Shown: one piece after another, positions 35,933 through 46,835 of the stretch
How positions within the stretch are numbered: the first letter of the stretch is position 1
How the letters are laid out: the number at the start of each line of letters is the position of its first letter
Origin: Lachnospiraceae bacterium
Lineage (GTDB): Bacteria; Bacillota; Clostridia; Lachnospirales; Lachnospiraceae
Length of the DNA: 64,000 nucleotides
Assembly: GCA_024690205.1 (NCBI GenBank)
Contig: JAILCX010000020.1
Span: 1 to 64,000, forward strand
Reading direction: 5' to 3'
The notes under the pieces: generated by a model
Databases searched by the model: none
The model's input: only the letters and a program-made list of their open reading frames with translations
What the model was told of the DNA's origin: nothing
Position numbers and translations under genes: made by a program

Positions 35933-37959
35933 TGGGAAAGAATTTATATATAGCCGAAAAACCGTCTGTGGCCCGGCAGTTTGCCGATGCCTTAAAGATA
36001 AACGGCAGATCGGGTGACGGGTTTATCGAATCCGATGATTCGATAGTGACTTGGTGCGTAGGCCATCTTGTGACTATGTCATATCCTGATGCCTACGATG
36101 AAAAATTAAAAAAATGGTCATTGGATACCATACCTTTTGTTCCCACGGAATACAGGTATGAAGTCATTGAAAATGTAAAAAAACAGTTCAGCGTCGTTTC
36201 TTCACTTTTAAACAGAGCAGATGTTGACGTTATCTACGTATGTACCGACTCGGGAAGAGAAGGTGAATACATCTACCGCCTCGTTGAGAGGATGGCTAAA
36301 GTCGAAGGCAAAGTCAGAAAAAGAGTCTGGATCGATTCCCAAACGGAAGAAGAGATTTTAAGAGGGATCCGAGAAGCAAAAGATCTGTCGGAATATGACA
36401 ATCTTTGCTCTGCGGCTTATTTGCGTGCTAAAGAAGACTATCTTATGGGAATAAACTTTTCAAGAGTCCTTACTTTGAAGTACGGTTTCCCTGTCAAGAA
36501 TTTTCTTAATGCCGATAAATGTGTCGTTTCCGTCGGCCGCGTCATGACTTGTGTACTTGGCATGGTCGTAAACCGCGAAAGACAGATAAGGTCTTTTGTT
36601 AAGACGCCTTTTTACAGGGTAGTATTAAACGGTTTAATAGATGATGCTGGACTCCTTTTGGAATGGAAGACGGTTGAAGGTTCTGAATATTTCGAAACGC
36701 CTTTTCTTTATAAGGAAAACGGATTTAAGGAAAAGGATACAGCCGTTGCACTGACTAAAAGACTTGACGGCGCTGATGCTGTCATCTCCGGTATTGAAAA
36801 GAAAAAAGAGACAAAGAATGCACCTCTTTTATATAATCTTGCGGAGTTACAGAATGAGTGCTCAAAACTTTTTAAGATAAGTCCCGAAGAAACTTTAAAG
36901 ATCGCTCAGGAACTGTATGAAAAGAAACTTACAACTTACCCCAGAACCGATGCCAGGGTTCTTTCAACGGCAGTTGCAAAAGAGATCCATAAAAATATAA
37001 AGGGGCTTACGGGCTATCCTCATGTAACTTCATTTGCAAATGAAGTCCTTGAAAACGGATCATATAAAAATATCACAAAGACCAGATACGTCAATGATAA
37101 ACAGATAACGGATCACTATGCGATAATCCCTACGGGCCAGGGCCTTAATAATCTTAAGAGCCTTAATCCCACCGTACAGATGGTATATGAGATAATCGCA
37201 AGAAGGTTTTTAAGTATCTTTTATCCTCCTGCGGTATTTAGAAGGATAAATCTGAGAACCGATATTGATAATGAGGCTTTCTTTGCGGGATTTAAGATCC
37301 TTGAAGACGGCGGATATTTTAAGGTTACGGAATACAGCTTTAAAAAGAAGACTGAAGAAAAGGCTCCAACGGAAAATGAAGAAGCCGATAAGGAGAACGA
37401 AGAAACAGAGGGGGATGTAACACTTGATGAGGGAATGATGCAAAAGATCAATTCCCTTAAAAAGGGTGATATCATAAAAAACAACGGATTTGAGATCAAA
37501 GAGGGAATGACGTCGCCTCCGAAAAGGTATAACTCGGGTTCTTTGATCCTTGCAATGGAAAACGCAGGCCAGCTTATTGAGGATGAAGAGTTAAGAGCCC
37601 AGATAAAAGGAAGCGGTATCGGAACGAGCGCCACAAGATCCGGGATCCTTGAAAAGCTTGGAAACAACAAATATCTTTCAACCAATAAAAAAACGCAGAT
37701 CGTAACGCCTACACTGCTTGGCGAGATGATCTACGATGTTGTTGATAATTCAATCAAACCATTATTGGATCCCAAACTTACCGCAAGCTGGGAAAAAGGA
37801 CTTACAGGTGTTGCCGAAGGAACGATCACGGAAGAAGAGTATCTTCAAAAGATGGATGACTTCGTCGTGCGCCGCACAAATATGGTAAAGTCCCTCCATA
37901 ATGAAGGGACTCTGCGTCAAAAGTTTTTGGAATCAAGTAAGTTTTACAAAAAGAAGTGA
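35932..37959 (+). CDS. topB: DNA topoisomerase III (type IA)
   Basis: A 675-residue type IA topoisomerase that relaxes and decatenates DNA by passing a strand through a transient break. The Toprim segment reads C-T-D-S-G-R-E-G-E-Y (about 103-112). The active tyrosine is Y336 in T-T-Y-P-R-T-D-A-R. There is no C-terminal zinc finger, consistent with TopB and not TopA. An acidic insert (about 482-503, rich in Glu) is unusual. The start overlaps the ATPase stop by two bases. It is convergent with the lipoprotein gene, with no gap at all. Confidence 0.92.
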   Translation: MGKNLYIAEKPSVARQFADALKINGRSGDGFIESDDSIVTWCVGHLVTMSYPDAYDEKLKKWSLDTIPFVPTEYRYEVIENVKKQFSVVSSLLNRADVDVIYVCTDSGREGEYIYRLVERMAKVEGKVRKRVWIDSQTEEEILRGIREAKDLSEYDNLCSAAYLRAKEDYLMGINFSRVLTLKYGFPVKNFLNADKCVVSVGRVMTCVLGMVVNRERQIRSFVKTPFYRVVLNGLIDDAGLLLEWKTVEGSEYFETPFLYKENGFKEKDTAVALTKRLDGADAVISGIEKKKETKNAPLLYNLAELQNECSKLFKISPEETLKIAQELYEKKLTTYPRTDARVLSTAVAKEIHKNIKGLTGYPHVTSFANEVLENGSYKNITKTRYVNDKQITDHYAIIPTGQGLNNLKSLNPTVQMVYEIIARRFLSIFYPPAVFRRINLRTDIDNEAFFAGFKILEDGGYFKVTEYSFKKKTEEKAPTENEEADKENEETEGDVTLDEGMMQKINSLKKGDIIKNNGFEIKEGMTSPPKRYNSGSLILAMENAGQLIEDEELRAQIKGSGIGTSATRSGILEKLGNNKYLSTNKKTQIVTPTLLGEMIYDVVDNSIKPLLDPKLTASWEKGLTGVAEGTITEEEYLQKMDDFVVRRTNMVKSLHNEGTLRQKFLESSKFYKKK

Positions 37960-38529
37960 TCACTCTTCGGGGATTTCTTCAGCCGGCTCTTCGGCGGGTT
38001 CTTCCTCAACTACTCCTTCGTCATATGCATTTGCATCCAAAGGAACTTCTTCTTCGATATATTCTTCGGCATCCTCTGCAGGTGCTGATGCATCGGGATT
38101 TTCGTATTCACCGCGCAGAACCTGGATAAGTACTCTTAATTTCTGGTTGGCATCCTGGTAAAGGTCATAAGCTTCAGCCTGTGCCACTTCGTTATATTCA
38201 CCGTCATATGCATCATGGAAACGTGAAACCGAAGCGCTCATATCGGATGAAGCATCGGAAGCAAGCTTTGCAACCTTGTCAAATCCTTCGGGATACTCAA
38301 GCTGTGCCATCTGCTTAAACAGATCATCCAGTCTGTCGAGGTCTGCAAGAAGCATTCCCATGGATGATTCATTTTCCGGATCGAGTGAGTTGATATCGGA
38401 GTTTACCGTTGCAATATCCGCAAGTATTGTATCCATATCTGATCTGTATTTTTCTATCTGTTCGTTGTTTGTACTGCATCCGGTAAGGAAAACGACCGCG
38501 ATGCAGAGTATTATAAGTAATCTTTTCAA
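37960..38529 (-). CDS. Lipoprotein with acidic C-terminal tail
   Basis: A 189-residue predicted lipoprotein. The signal peptide ends in L-T-G-C with cysteine 18. The mature part is helical (about 25-130), followed by a tail of Glu/Pro/Ala (about 145-189). The start is a TTG at 38527-38529 with AAAGGAG 6 bases upstream, since no ATG fits. No family is recognised. It stands alone between convergent topB and divergent metH. Confidence 0.8.
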   Translation of the reverse strand: MKRLLIILCIAVVFLTGCSTNNEQIEKYRSDMDTILADIATVNSDINSLDPENESSMGMLLADLDRLDDLFKQMAQLEYPEGFDKVAKLASDASSDMSASVSRFHDAYDGEYNEVAQAEAYDLYQDANQKLRVLIQVLRGEYENPDASAPAEDAEEYIEEEVPLDANAYDEGVVEEEPAEEPAEEIPEE

Positions 38530-38606
38530 GGCTTTCTCCTTTATTATTTATCCCAAATAAGTTATCATAAATAATGGTTTTTTTCAAGAATGAGGGAAGA
38601 GGTAAT

Positions 38607-41039
38607 ATGACTAAGAAAGAATTCAGCGAACTTGCGCATAAAGGCTTTTTATATCTGGACGGAGCGACCGGATCGAATCTTGTTAAAAAAGGAATGCCGG
38701 CAGGTGTTTGTCCCGAAAAATGGATATTGGAAAACCCTCAGGCAATAATCGAACTTCAAAGAGATTATGTTGAAGCCGGAAGCAATATCGTATATGCCCC
38801 CACTTTTACATCAAATAGGATAAAGCTTGCAGAATACGGACTGCAGGATGATATAGTACGCATAAACACCGAGCTTGTACGCCTTTCAAAAGAAGCGGTA
38901 AACGGTAAAGCATTGGTAGCCGGTGACCTTACGATGACCGGTAAGCAGCTTCGTCCGATGGGAGACATGGAGTTTGAAACACTCATCGATGTATATAAGG
39001 AGCAGATAAGTATACTTAATGATGCCTGTGTCGATGTTCTTATCGTTGAGACCATGATGTCATTACAGGAGACCAGAGCTGCGCTTATTGCTGCAAAGGA
39101 AACCTGTGATCTTCCCGTGATGTGTACTTTGTCTTTTGAGGAGGATGGCAGAACCCTTTACGGCTCAAAGGCTGATAACTGTGCAATTGTTCTTGAAAGT
39201 CTCGGTGCCGATGCGATAGGCGCCAACTGTTCAACGGGTCCCGATAAGCTTGCCAAAGTAATAGAAAAGATGGCAGCTGTCTGCTCAATCCCCATAATAG
39301 CAAAGCCCAATGCAGGTATGCCCTTTCTTGATAAGAACGGCGATACCGTATATACGATGGATGAAGATACCTTTGCAAAAGAGAGTATGATGCTCATCGA
39401 TGCAGGTGCAACTATACTCGGAGGATGCTGCGGTACGGCACCTTCTTATATAAGCGCATTAAAAGACCTTGCATCAAAAAGGAAATTCTCTTACAGGACC
39501 ATCGATGAAAACATAAGATACCTTTCATCCGAAAGACAGTCTTTGGGATTTACCTTAAATGATCCTTTTATAGTTGTCGGAGAAAGAATAAATCCCACAG
39601 GAAAAAAGAGACTTCAGGAAGAACTTAAAAACGACAGTCTTGAGATGGTATTAAGATTTGCCGAGGAACAGGAAAACGCCGGAGCAAAGATACTTGATAT
39701 CAATGTCGGAATGGGAAGTATCGATGAAAGAGCGATGATGCTCAAGGTACTTGATGCGGTGACTGTCGAGACTTCACTTCCTTTAAGTATCGATACTTCA
39801 TCACCGGAGGTCCTTGAAGCGGGGCTTCGGGCTTATTGCGGAAGAGCGCTTGTTAATTCCGTATCCTGTGAAAGCGCCGTGATGGAAAAAAAGCTTAATA
39901 TCGCAAGAAAATACGGTGCGATGATCATCGTTCTTCCCTTAAATGATGAAGGATTGCCAAAGAGTCTTGAAGAAAAGATATCAAATATAGAGACCGTAAC
40001 TAAAAGAGCTTATGAACTCGGCTTTAAGGAAACGGATATCGTTATAGACGGTCTTGTTTCTACGGTCGGAGCAAATAAAAAGTCTGCCCTTGAAGTCATA
40101 GAAACAGTCCGTTATGCCAAAGCCCATAATTTTGCATCAACCTGCGGGCTGTCGAACATATCATTCGGATTGCCCGAGCGTAGCTTTATAAATACGGCAT
40201 TCCTTACTGTCCTTATAAGCAACGGACTTACGATGGCCATCATGAATCCTTCACAGGATCTTTTGATGAATGCCTACTTTGCAACCGACCTTTTGATGAA
40301 TAAAAAGGATGCGGATCTATCCTATATAGAAAGAATGAATTCACATTCATTTACAATATCAAAGGATGCCGATCCGGGAGCCTCAGAAAAGCCCGGTGCG
40401 GGAAACAATGAAGGTGAGATCGAGCATATTCTTTTTAAGGATGTCCTTAAAGGCAATATAGATAAGATAAAGGAACATACAGAAGAAGAGCTTAATAAGG
40501 GAGAAAATGCGGATGATCTTTTGAATTCATATCTTTTGCCTGCGATAGCAAAGGTTGGAGAGTTTTTTAATAGCGGAAAGTATTTCCTGCCCCAGCTTAT
40601 TTCTTCGGCAGAGGCAATGAAGTCTTCGATCGAGGTATTAAAGCCTCATATGAGTAAAACCGAAGGTCAGGGTGACAGTGCAACGATAGTGATGGCTACG
40701 GTCAAGGGTGACATTCACGATATCGGTAAAAACCTTGTGGTACTGATGCTTGAAAATTACGGATTTAATGTCATCGACCTTGGAAAAGACGTTGAAAAAG
40801 AGCTGATAGTCGAAACTGCGATCAAGAATAATGCCGCAATAATCGGACTCAGCGCCCTCATGACGACAACGATGGAAGAAATGAGAAGAGTCGTTGAGTA
40901 TGCAAAAAAGATGGGATGCAAATCCAAGATAATGGTAGGCGGTGCGGTAATTACCGATGACTATGCAAAAGAAATAGGTGCGGATGGTTATTCCAAAGAT
41001 GCCCAGGATGCCGTTTCTGTTGCAAAAAGTCTGCTTTGA
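38607..41039 (+). CDS. metH: Cobalamin-dependent methionine synthase, without reactivation domain
   Basis: An 810-residue protein: homocysteine-binding domain (about 1-300) with zinc ligands in G-A-N-C-S and G-G-C-C-G-T, pterin-binding domain for methyltetrahydrofolate (about 320-600), B12 cap region and a cobalamin-binding domain with the base-off histidine in G-D-I-H-D-I-G-K-N (about 704). The fourth domain that reactivates oxidised cobalamin in E. coli MetH is absent, which is common in Clostridia and implies a separate reactivation protein. The start at 38607 has GAGG upstream; a longer frame from 38574 is less likely. Confidence 0.94.
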   Translation: MTKKEFSELAHKGFLYLDGATGSNLVKKGMPAGVCPEKWILENPQAIIELQRDYVEAGSNIVYAPTFTSNRIKLAEYGLQDDIVRINTELVRLSKEAVNGKALVAGDLTMTGKQLRPMGDMEFETLIDVYKEQISILNDACVDVLIVETMMSLQETRAALIAAKETCDLPVMCTLSFEEDGRTLYGSKADNCAIVLESLGADAIGANCSTGPDKLAKVIEKMAAVCSIPIIAKPNAGMPFLDKNGDTVYTMDEDTFAKESMMLIDAGATILGGCCGTAPSYISALKDLASKRKFSYRTIDENIRYLSSERQSLGFTLNDPFIVVGERINPTGKKRLQEELKNDSLEMVLRFAEEQENAGAKILDINVGMGSIDERAMMLKVLDAVTVETSLPLSIDTSSPEVLEAGLRAYCGRALVNSVSCESAVMEKKLNIARKYGAMIIVLPLNDEGLPKSLEEKISNIETVTKRAYELGFKETDIVIDGLVSTVGANKKSALEVIETVRYAKAHNFASTCGLSNISFGLPERSFINTAFLTVLISNGLTMAIMNPSQDLLMNAYFATDLLMNKKDADLSYIERMNSHSFTISKDADPGASEKPGAGNNEGEIEHILFKDVLKGNIDKIKEHTEEELNKGENADDLLNSYLLPAIAKVGEFFNSGKYFLPQLISSAEAMKSSIEVLKPHMSKTEGQGDSATIVMATVKGDIHDIGKNLVVLMLENYGFNVIDLGKDVEKELIVETAIKNNAAIIGLSALMTTTMEEMRRVVEYAKKMGCKSKIMVGGAVITDDYAKEIGADGYSKDAQDAVSVAKSLL

Positions 41040-41048
41040 GAATATAAT
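41020..41048 (+). promoter_or_regulatory. Promoter of the second branched-chain operon
   Basis: TTGCAA (41020-41025) and TATAAT (41043-41048) with a 17-base spacer. It overlaps the end of metH and lies 38 bases upstream of the ilvB start. Confidence 0.65.
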
Positions 41049-41085
41049 GGATTAGATTTACATAACAAAAAAGGCTGGTGAATAT

Positions 41086-42699
41086 ATGATCGGTGCAGAT
41101 GCTATAGTAAAGTGTTTGGAACTTGAGAATGTTGAATATGTTTTCGGATATCCCGGAGTTGCTATATGTCCTTTTTATAACAGCATCCTATCATCCAAGA
41201 TAAAGACTGTGCTTATAAGAACCGAGCAGAATGCTGCTCATGCAGCTTCAGGACTTGCCAGAGTTTCCGATAAGGTCGGAGTATGTGCCGTGACTTCAGG
41301 TCCCGGTGCAACCAACGTGATAACGGGTATCGCTACTGCCTTTGCGGACAGTATTCCGCTTGTTGTTATAACGGGTCAGGTAAATTCAGAGCTCTTGGGT
41401 TCCGATGTGTTCCAGGAAGCCGATATCACAGGTGCCGTTGAATCTTTTGTTAAATACAGTTATCTAGTTCGCAATGCAAATGATATTCCCCGTATCATGA
41501 AGGAAGCATTCCACATAGCAAATACGGGACGTAAGGGTCCTGTCCTTATCGATGTTCCGATCGATGTTCAAAATGCCGAGATAAAGAAATTCTCTTATCC
41601 CGACAGTCTCTCAATGAGAACATATAAGCCGACCGTTAAGGGAAATATGGTACAGATCAGAAAAGTTGCCGACAAATTGTCAAAGGCAAAAAGACCTATC
41701 ATCTGTGCAGGCGGCGGTGTTTTATTATCGGGAGCTGAAAACTCACTTCGTAAATTTGCCGACAAGCATGGTATCCCCGTTGTAACTACAATGATGGGAA
41801 TAGGTGTAATGCCTACCAAAGATCCTTTGTATTTCGGAATGGTCGGAAATAACGGAAAACCCTATGCAAACAGGGCCATGAACGAAGCGGATCTTATTGT
41901 CATGGTTGGAGCCCGTGTTGCGGACAGAGCCATTTCGCAGCCTGATTTTGTGATGGAAAATACAGTTCTTATCCATATCGATGTTGATCCTGCCGAGATA
42001 GGAAAAAACGCTCAGCCCTCAATTCCTCTTGTGGGAGATGCAAAGCATATATTTGATGATCTTTTGTCTATAGATTTCGAGAGTGATTACAAAGAGTGGA
42101 TCAATAACTTAAGGATCTACAGACAGAAGATGGAACCTCAAAGAAAGCCCAACCCCAAGTATGTGGATCCTGCAGGTTTCATTACGACCCTGTCTGAGAA
42201 GATGAAGGATAACGGTGTATATGTAGCCGATGTCGGACAGAATCAGATCTGGTCATGCGCTTATCATGTAGTTAAGAAAGGAAAGTTCTTTACATCGGGC
42301 GGTATGGGAACGATGGGTTATTCGATCCCTGCGGCAATGGGTGCTAAACTCGGAGCTAAAAACAGACAGGTCATAGCAGTCTGCGGGGACGGTTCTTTCC
42401 AGATGTCCATGATGGAACTTGCAACCATTAAGCAGCATGATGTTCCCGTTAAGATCGTTGTCCTTAGAAACAACTATCTCGGAATGGTAAGAGAATACCA
42501 GCATTACAAATATAATGATAAATATTCGGTCGTTGATATAGGAACGTATCCGGATCTTTCGATGATCTCAAAGGCTTATGATATAAAGTATCTTAAACTT
42601 TCCAATATGAAAAAAGCTGATGAAGTTATCGACGAATTCCTTAAGGGTGATGAGACGGTTCTTCTTGAATGTATCATCGATCCTTATGATCTTGTCTGA
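41086..42699 (+). CDS. ilvB: Acetolactate synthase large subunit (second copy)
   Basis: A 537-residue thiamine-diphosphate enzyme that is a paralogue of the protein at 19942. Its catalytic glutamate is E47 in R-T-E-Q-N-A-A-H. The cofactor motif starts G-D-G-S-F-Q-M-S-M-M-E-L and ends at N-N-Y (about 432-466). It has Q-E-A-D-I where the first copy has Q-E-V-D-I. The GGCTGGTG site precedes the ATG. Unlike the first copy, it is directly followed by a regulatory subunit gene (14 bases), so this is the likelier feedback-regulated biosynthetic enzyme. Confidence 0.92.
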   Translation: MIGADAIVKCLELENVEYVFGYPGVAICPFYNSILSSKIKTVLIRTEQNAAHAASGLARVSDKVGVCAVTSGPGATNVITGIATAFADSIPLVVITGQVNSELLGSDVFQEADITGAVESFVKYSYLVRNANDIPRIMKEAFHIANTGRKGPVLIDVPIDVQNAEIKKFSYPDSLSMRTYKPTVKGNMVQIRKVADKLSKAKRPIICAGGGVLLSGAENSLRKFADKHGIPVVTTMMGIGVMPTKDPLYFGMVGNNGKPYANRAMNEADLIVMVGARVADRAISQPDFVMENTVLIHIDVDPAEIGKNAQPSIPLVGDAKHIFDDLLSIDFESDYKEWINNLRIYRQKMEPQRKPNPKYVDPAGFITTLSEKMKDNGVYVADVGQNQIWSCAYHVVKKGKFFTSGGMGTMGYSIPAAMGAKLGAKNRQVIAVCGDGSFQMSMMELATIKQHDVPVKIVVLRNNYLGMVREYQHYKYNDKYSVVDIGTYPDLSMISKAYDIKYLKLSNMKKADEVIDEFLKGDETVLLECIIDPYDLV

Positions 42700-42713
42700 G
42701 CAAGAGGTGTGAT

Positions 42714-43199
42714 ATGAAGAAGATTTATTCAGTATTGGTTGAAAACAGAACCGGTGTCCTTTGCAAAGTTGCCGGACTTTTCTCAAGAAGAAACTTTAAT
42801 ATTGATTCTCTTGCCGTGGGTGAGACTGATGATAAGAGCGTATCAAGGATGACTATCGTATCATCCGGAGATGCGCGTACCATAGAGCAGGTAGAAAAGC
42901 AGTTGAACAAAAAGCTTGATGTCATCAAGGTAAAGACCTTCTATGAAGATGAGAGTATCTGCAGGGAACTCCTTTTTATGAAAGTTAAGTATAACAAGAC
43001 AAACCGTCGTGACATCATGGAAAACTGTGAGATCATGGGCGCGAAGATCGTCGATATGTCAACTAGTCTTATGCTCATCCAGATGTGCGATACGCCTGAA
43101 CGTATCCAGATTTTACTTGATATGTTCAAGAGTATTTCTATCGTAGAAATTGCCAGGACCGGATGTCTCGCTTTACAGAAGTGCACTGAAACTGAGTAA
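42714..43199 (+). CDS. ilvN: Acetolactate synthase small (regulatory) subunit, first copy
   Basis: A 161-residue ACT-domain protein. It begins with I-Y-S-V-L-V-E-N-R-T-G-V-L-C-K-V-A-G-L-F-S-R-R, the valine-binding ACT region, and the second half is an IlvN-type C-terminal domain. It binds the large subunit and confers activation and valine inhibition. It lies 14 bases after ilvB. A paralogue is at 43451. Confidence 0.93.
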   Translation: MKKIYSVLVENRTGVLCKVAGLFSRRNFNIDSLAVGETDDKSVSRMTIVSSGDARTIEQVEKQLNKKLDVIKVKTFYEDESICRELLFMKVKYNKTNRRDIMENCEIMGAKIVDMSTSLMLIQMCDTPERIQILLDMFKSISIVEIARTGCLALQKCTETE

Positions 43200-43209
43200 A
43201 ATTATTCAG
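43200..43209 (+). repeat. Ten-base direct repeat, left copy
   Basis: AATTATTCAG here is repeated exactly at 43418-43427. The two copies bracket 208 bases that contain the structured element at 43209-43351. Such flanking repeats can be target-site duplications, but ten bases in an A+T-rich gap could also arise by chance. Confidence 0.4.
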
Positions 43210-43351
43210 GTCTGATTTGTCAAAGTATTCCCAAAGCAGATGCGCTTCCGCTCTGCGATTCGCAGTAACGGTGTATAAGGCGACAAAGAACGCCGCCTAA
43301 GCACCGATGCTCATCAAGGTCTGCTTTTGGGAATACTTTGCCGAATCGACC
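43209..43351. other. Candidate structured RNA or palindromic element with 29-pair stem
   Basis: Bases 43209-43241 pair with 43319-43351. There are 20 Watson-Crick pairs plus one T-G pair with one bulge (43221-43241 with 43319-43340), then a 3x3 internal loop, then eight more pairs with one bulge. The enclosed 77 bases form two more hairpins: CTGCG/CGCAG around ATT (43253-43265), and CGGTG/CACCG (43269-43273, 43302-43306) enclosing AGGCG/CGCCT. There is no U tract, so it is not a simple terminator. It is not a riboswitch or small RNA that I recognise. It lies between ilvN and the promoter of ilvH. Confidence 0.6.
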
Positions 43352-43377
43352 CGAATTTATATTGTTCACTATTATCA

Positions 43378-43406
43378 TTGTCTTGCAGTCCAAAAAGTGA
43401 TAAAAT
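43378..43406 (+). promoter_or_regulatory. Promoter of ilvH-ilvC-leuCD
   Basis: TTGTCT (43378-43383) and TAAAAT (43401-43406) with a 17-base spacer, 45 bases before the ilvH start. It gives the downstream genes a start point independent of ilvBN. The rest of the 251-base gap is the structured element described separately. Confidence 0.6.
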
Positions 43407-43417
43407 TTCCTTTGCAT

Positions 43418-43427
43418 AATTATTCAG
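43418..43427 (+). repeat. Ten-base direct repeat, right copy
   Basis: Second copy of AATTATTCAG; see the left copy at 43200-43209. Confidence 0.4.
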
Positions 43428-43450
43428 AATCTAAATAAGAGAGATATATC

Positions 43451-45005
<1,555 letters not shown>

Positions 45006-45014
45006 GAATTATTG

Positions 45015-45038
45015 AAGGGGCTTCCAGTAAGCCCCTTT
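45015..45038 (+). terminator. Hairpin between ilvC and leuC
   Basis: AAGGGGCTT pairs perfectly with AAGCCCCTT around a CCAGT loop, followed by only a short T run (TTTAATTAAA). It may reduce transcription into leuCD (partial terminator or attenuator) or protect the ilvC mRNA end. leuC starts 40 bases later. Confidence 0.6.
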
Positions 45039-45077
45039 AATTAAAGTTCCTTTATAAAACGCCTAAGGAGAAAAGAT

Positions 45078-46337
45078 ATGGGAATGACAATGACTCAAAA
45101 GATCCTGGCTGATCATGCCGGATTGCCTTTTGTTGAGGCCGGACAGCTTATTGAAGCGGATCTTGATCTTGTTTTAGGGAACGATATTACCAGTCCCGTT
45201 GCTATTAAAGAAATGGAAAAGATGAAGGTTCACGGTGTATTTGACAAAGATAAGATCGCCCTTGTTCCCGATCACTTTGTTCCTAACAAGGACATCAAGT
45301 CTGCAGAGCACTGTAAGTGTGTCCGTGAGTTTGCATTAAAGAACGATATCACCAATTACTTTGAAGTAGGTAAGATGGGCATTGAACACGCTCTTTTACC
45401 CGAGCAGGGCCTTACCGTAGCAGGAGATGTGATAATCGGTGCGGATTCACATACCTGTACATACGGAGCTCTCGGAGCTTTTTCGACGGGTGTCGGTTCA
45501 ACCGATATGGCTGCAGGAATGGCTACAGGTAAAGCATGGTTCAAGGTTCCGCAGGCTATCAAGTTTAACATTACCGGAAAGCCTTCAAGATGGGTTTCGG
45601 GTAAAGATGTCATTTTGCATATCATCGGTATGATCGGTGTTGATGGAGCTTTATATAAGTCCATGGAATTTACCGGTGAAGGTATCAAGAATCTGAGCAT
45701 GGATGACCGTTTCACGATCGCCAACATGGCCATTGAAGCCGGCGGAAAAAACGGTATATTCCCCGTTGATGAGTTGACAATCGAGTATCTTAAGGAGAGT
45801 ACAAAGAGAGAATACAAGGTCTATGAGGCTGATGAAGATGCCGTATATGATGAAGAATATACGATCGATCTTTCTACATTAAAGCCTACGGTTGCATTTC
45901 CTCATCTTCCCGAAAATACAAAGACCATCGATGAAATAGATAATATAAAGATCGATCAAGTCGTAATAGGCTCTTGTACGAACGGACGGCTTAATGATAT
46001 GAGAGTAGCAGCGGAAATCCTCAAGGGTTCATCTGTTGCAAAGGGAGTAAGATGTATAATCATTCCCGCTACCCAGCAGATATACCTTCAGTGTATCGAA
46101 GAAGGATTGATAAATACGTTCATTGAGTCGGGCTGCGTTGTATCTACACCGACATGCGGTCCCTGCCTTGGTGGATATATGGGAGTTCTTGCGGAAGGAG
46201 AAAGATGTGTTTCTACTACGAACAGGAATTTCGTCGGACGTATGGGTCATGTTAATTCTGAAGTATATCTTGCTTCACCTGCCGTTGCAGCTGCTTCGGC
46301 AATAACAGGGTATATCACGGATCCCGAGTCAGTATAG
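45078..46337 (+). CDS. leuC: 3-isopropylmalate dehydratase, large subunit
   Basis: A 419-residue [4Fe-4S] enzyme of leucine synthesis. Cluster cysteines are in I-G-S-C-T-N-G-R (about 298) and in [10 protein letters not shown] (about 355-364). [12 protein letters not shown] near 126 is family-typical. It forms a heterodimer with LeuD, 9 bases downstream. AAGGAG precedes the ATG. The length fits the shorter bacterial/archaeal subtype. Confidence 0.95.
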   Translation: MGMTMTQKILADHAGLPFVEAGQLIEADLDLVLGNDITSPVAIKEMEKMKVHGVFDKDKIALVPDHFVPNKDIKSAEHCKCVREFALKNDITNYFEVGKMGIEHALLPEQGLTVAGDVIIGADSHTCTYGALGAFSTGVGSTDMAAGMATGKAWFKVPQAIKFNITGKPSRWVSGKDVILHIIGMIGVDGALYKSMEFTGEGIKNLSMDDRFTIANMAIEAGGKNGIFPVDELTIEYLKESTKREYKVYEADEDAVYDEEYTIDLSTLKPTVAFPHLPENTKTIDEIDNIKIDQVVIGSCTNGRLNDMRVAAEILKGSSVAKGVRCIIIPATQQIYLQCIEEGLINTFIESGCVVSTPTCGPCLGGYMGVLAEGERCVSTTNRNFVGRMGHVNSEVYLASPAVAAASAITGYITDPESV

Positions 46338-46346
46338 GAGATTAAT

Positions 46347-46835
46347 ATGGAAAACGCCAAAGGAAGAGTTTTTAAATACGGAGATAATGTAGATACCGAC
46401 GTTATCATTCCCGCAAGATATCTTAATTCATCAGATCCCAAGGAACTTGCAACACACTGCATGGAAGACATCGACAAAGAGTTTGTTTCGAAGGTTAATG
46501 CAGGCGATATAATCGTTGCCGAAAAGAATTTCGGTTGCGGTTCATCGCGTGAACATGCTCCGATAGCAATAAAGGCAGCCGGGGTTTCATGTGTTATCGC
46601 AGAGACATTTGCAAGGATATTTTACAGGAATTCCATTAACATAGGACTTCCCATTATAGAGTGCCCTGAAGCATCTAAAGCTATCAAAGCAGGAGACGAG
46701 GTTGAAGTTGATTTTAATACCGGTATTATCACGGATATCACACAGGGAACAACTTTTAAAGGTCAGTCATTCCCTGAATTCATGCAAAAGATAATCGATG
46801 CCCAGGGACTTATCAACTACATCAATGAAAAATAA
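46347..46835 (+). CDS. leuD: 3-isopropylmalate dehydratase, small subunit
   Basis: A 162-residue subunit that completes the substrate site of the LeuCD enzyme. It contains [15 protein letters not shown] near residue 12 and [11 protein letters not shown] near 66. It is co-transcribed with leuC. Its last 11 bases overlap the next gene. Confidence 0.95.
   Translation: MENAKGRVFKYGDNVDTDVIIPARYLNSSDPKELATHCMEDIDKEFVSKVNAGDIIVAEKNFGCGSSREHAPIAIKAAGVSCVIAETFARIFYRNSINIGLPIIECPEASKAIKAGDEVEVDFNTGIITDITQGTTFKGQSFPEFMQKIIDAQGLINYINEK

Noticed and set aside
37221..37685. 154-residue minus-strand frame inside topB
   Set aside because: Antisense to conserved topoisomerase sequence, no start signal, composition of a shadow frame.
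41086..42699. Second ilvB as another ThDP enzyme such as oxalyl-CoA decarboxylase
   Set aside because: Adjacent ACT-domain regulatory subunit gene, Q-E-A-D-I and R-T-E-Q-N-A-A-H segments and the ilvC/leuCD context support acetolactate synthase.
45356..45817. 153-residue minus-strand frame inside leuC
   Set aside because: Shadow of leuC, no start signals.
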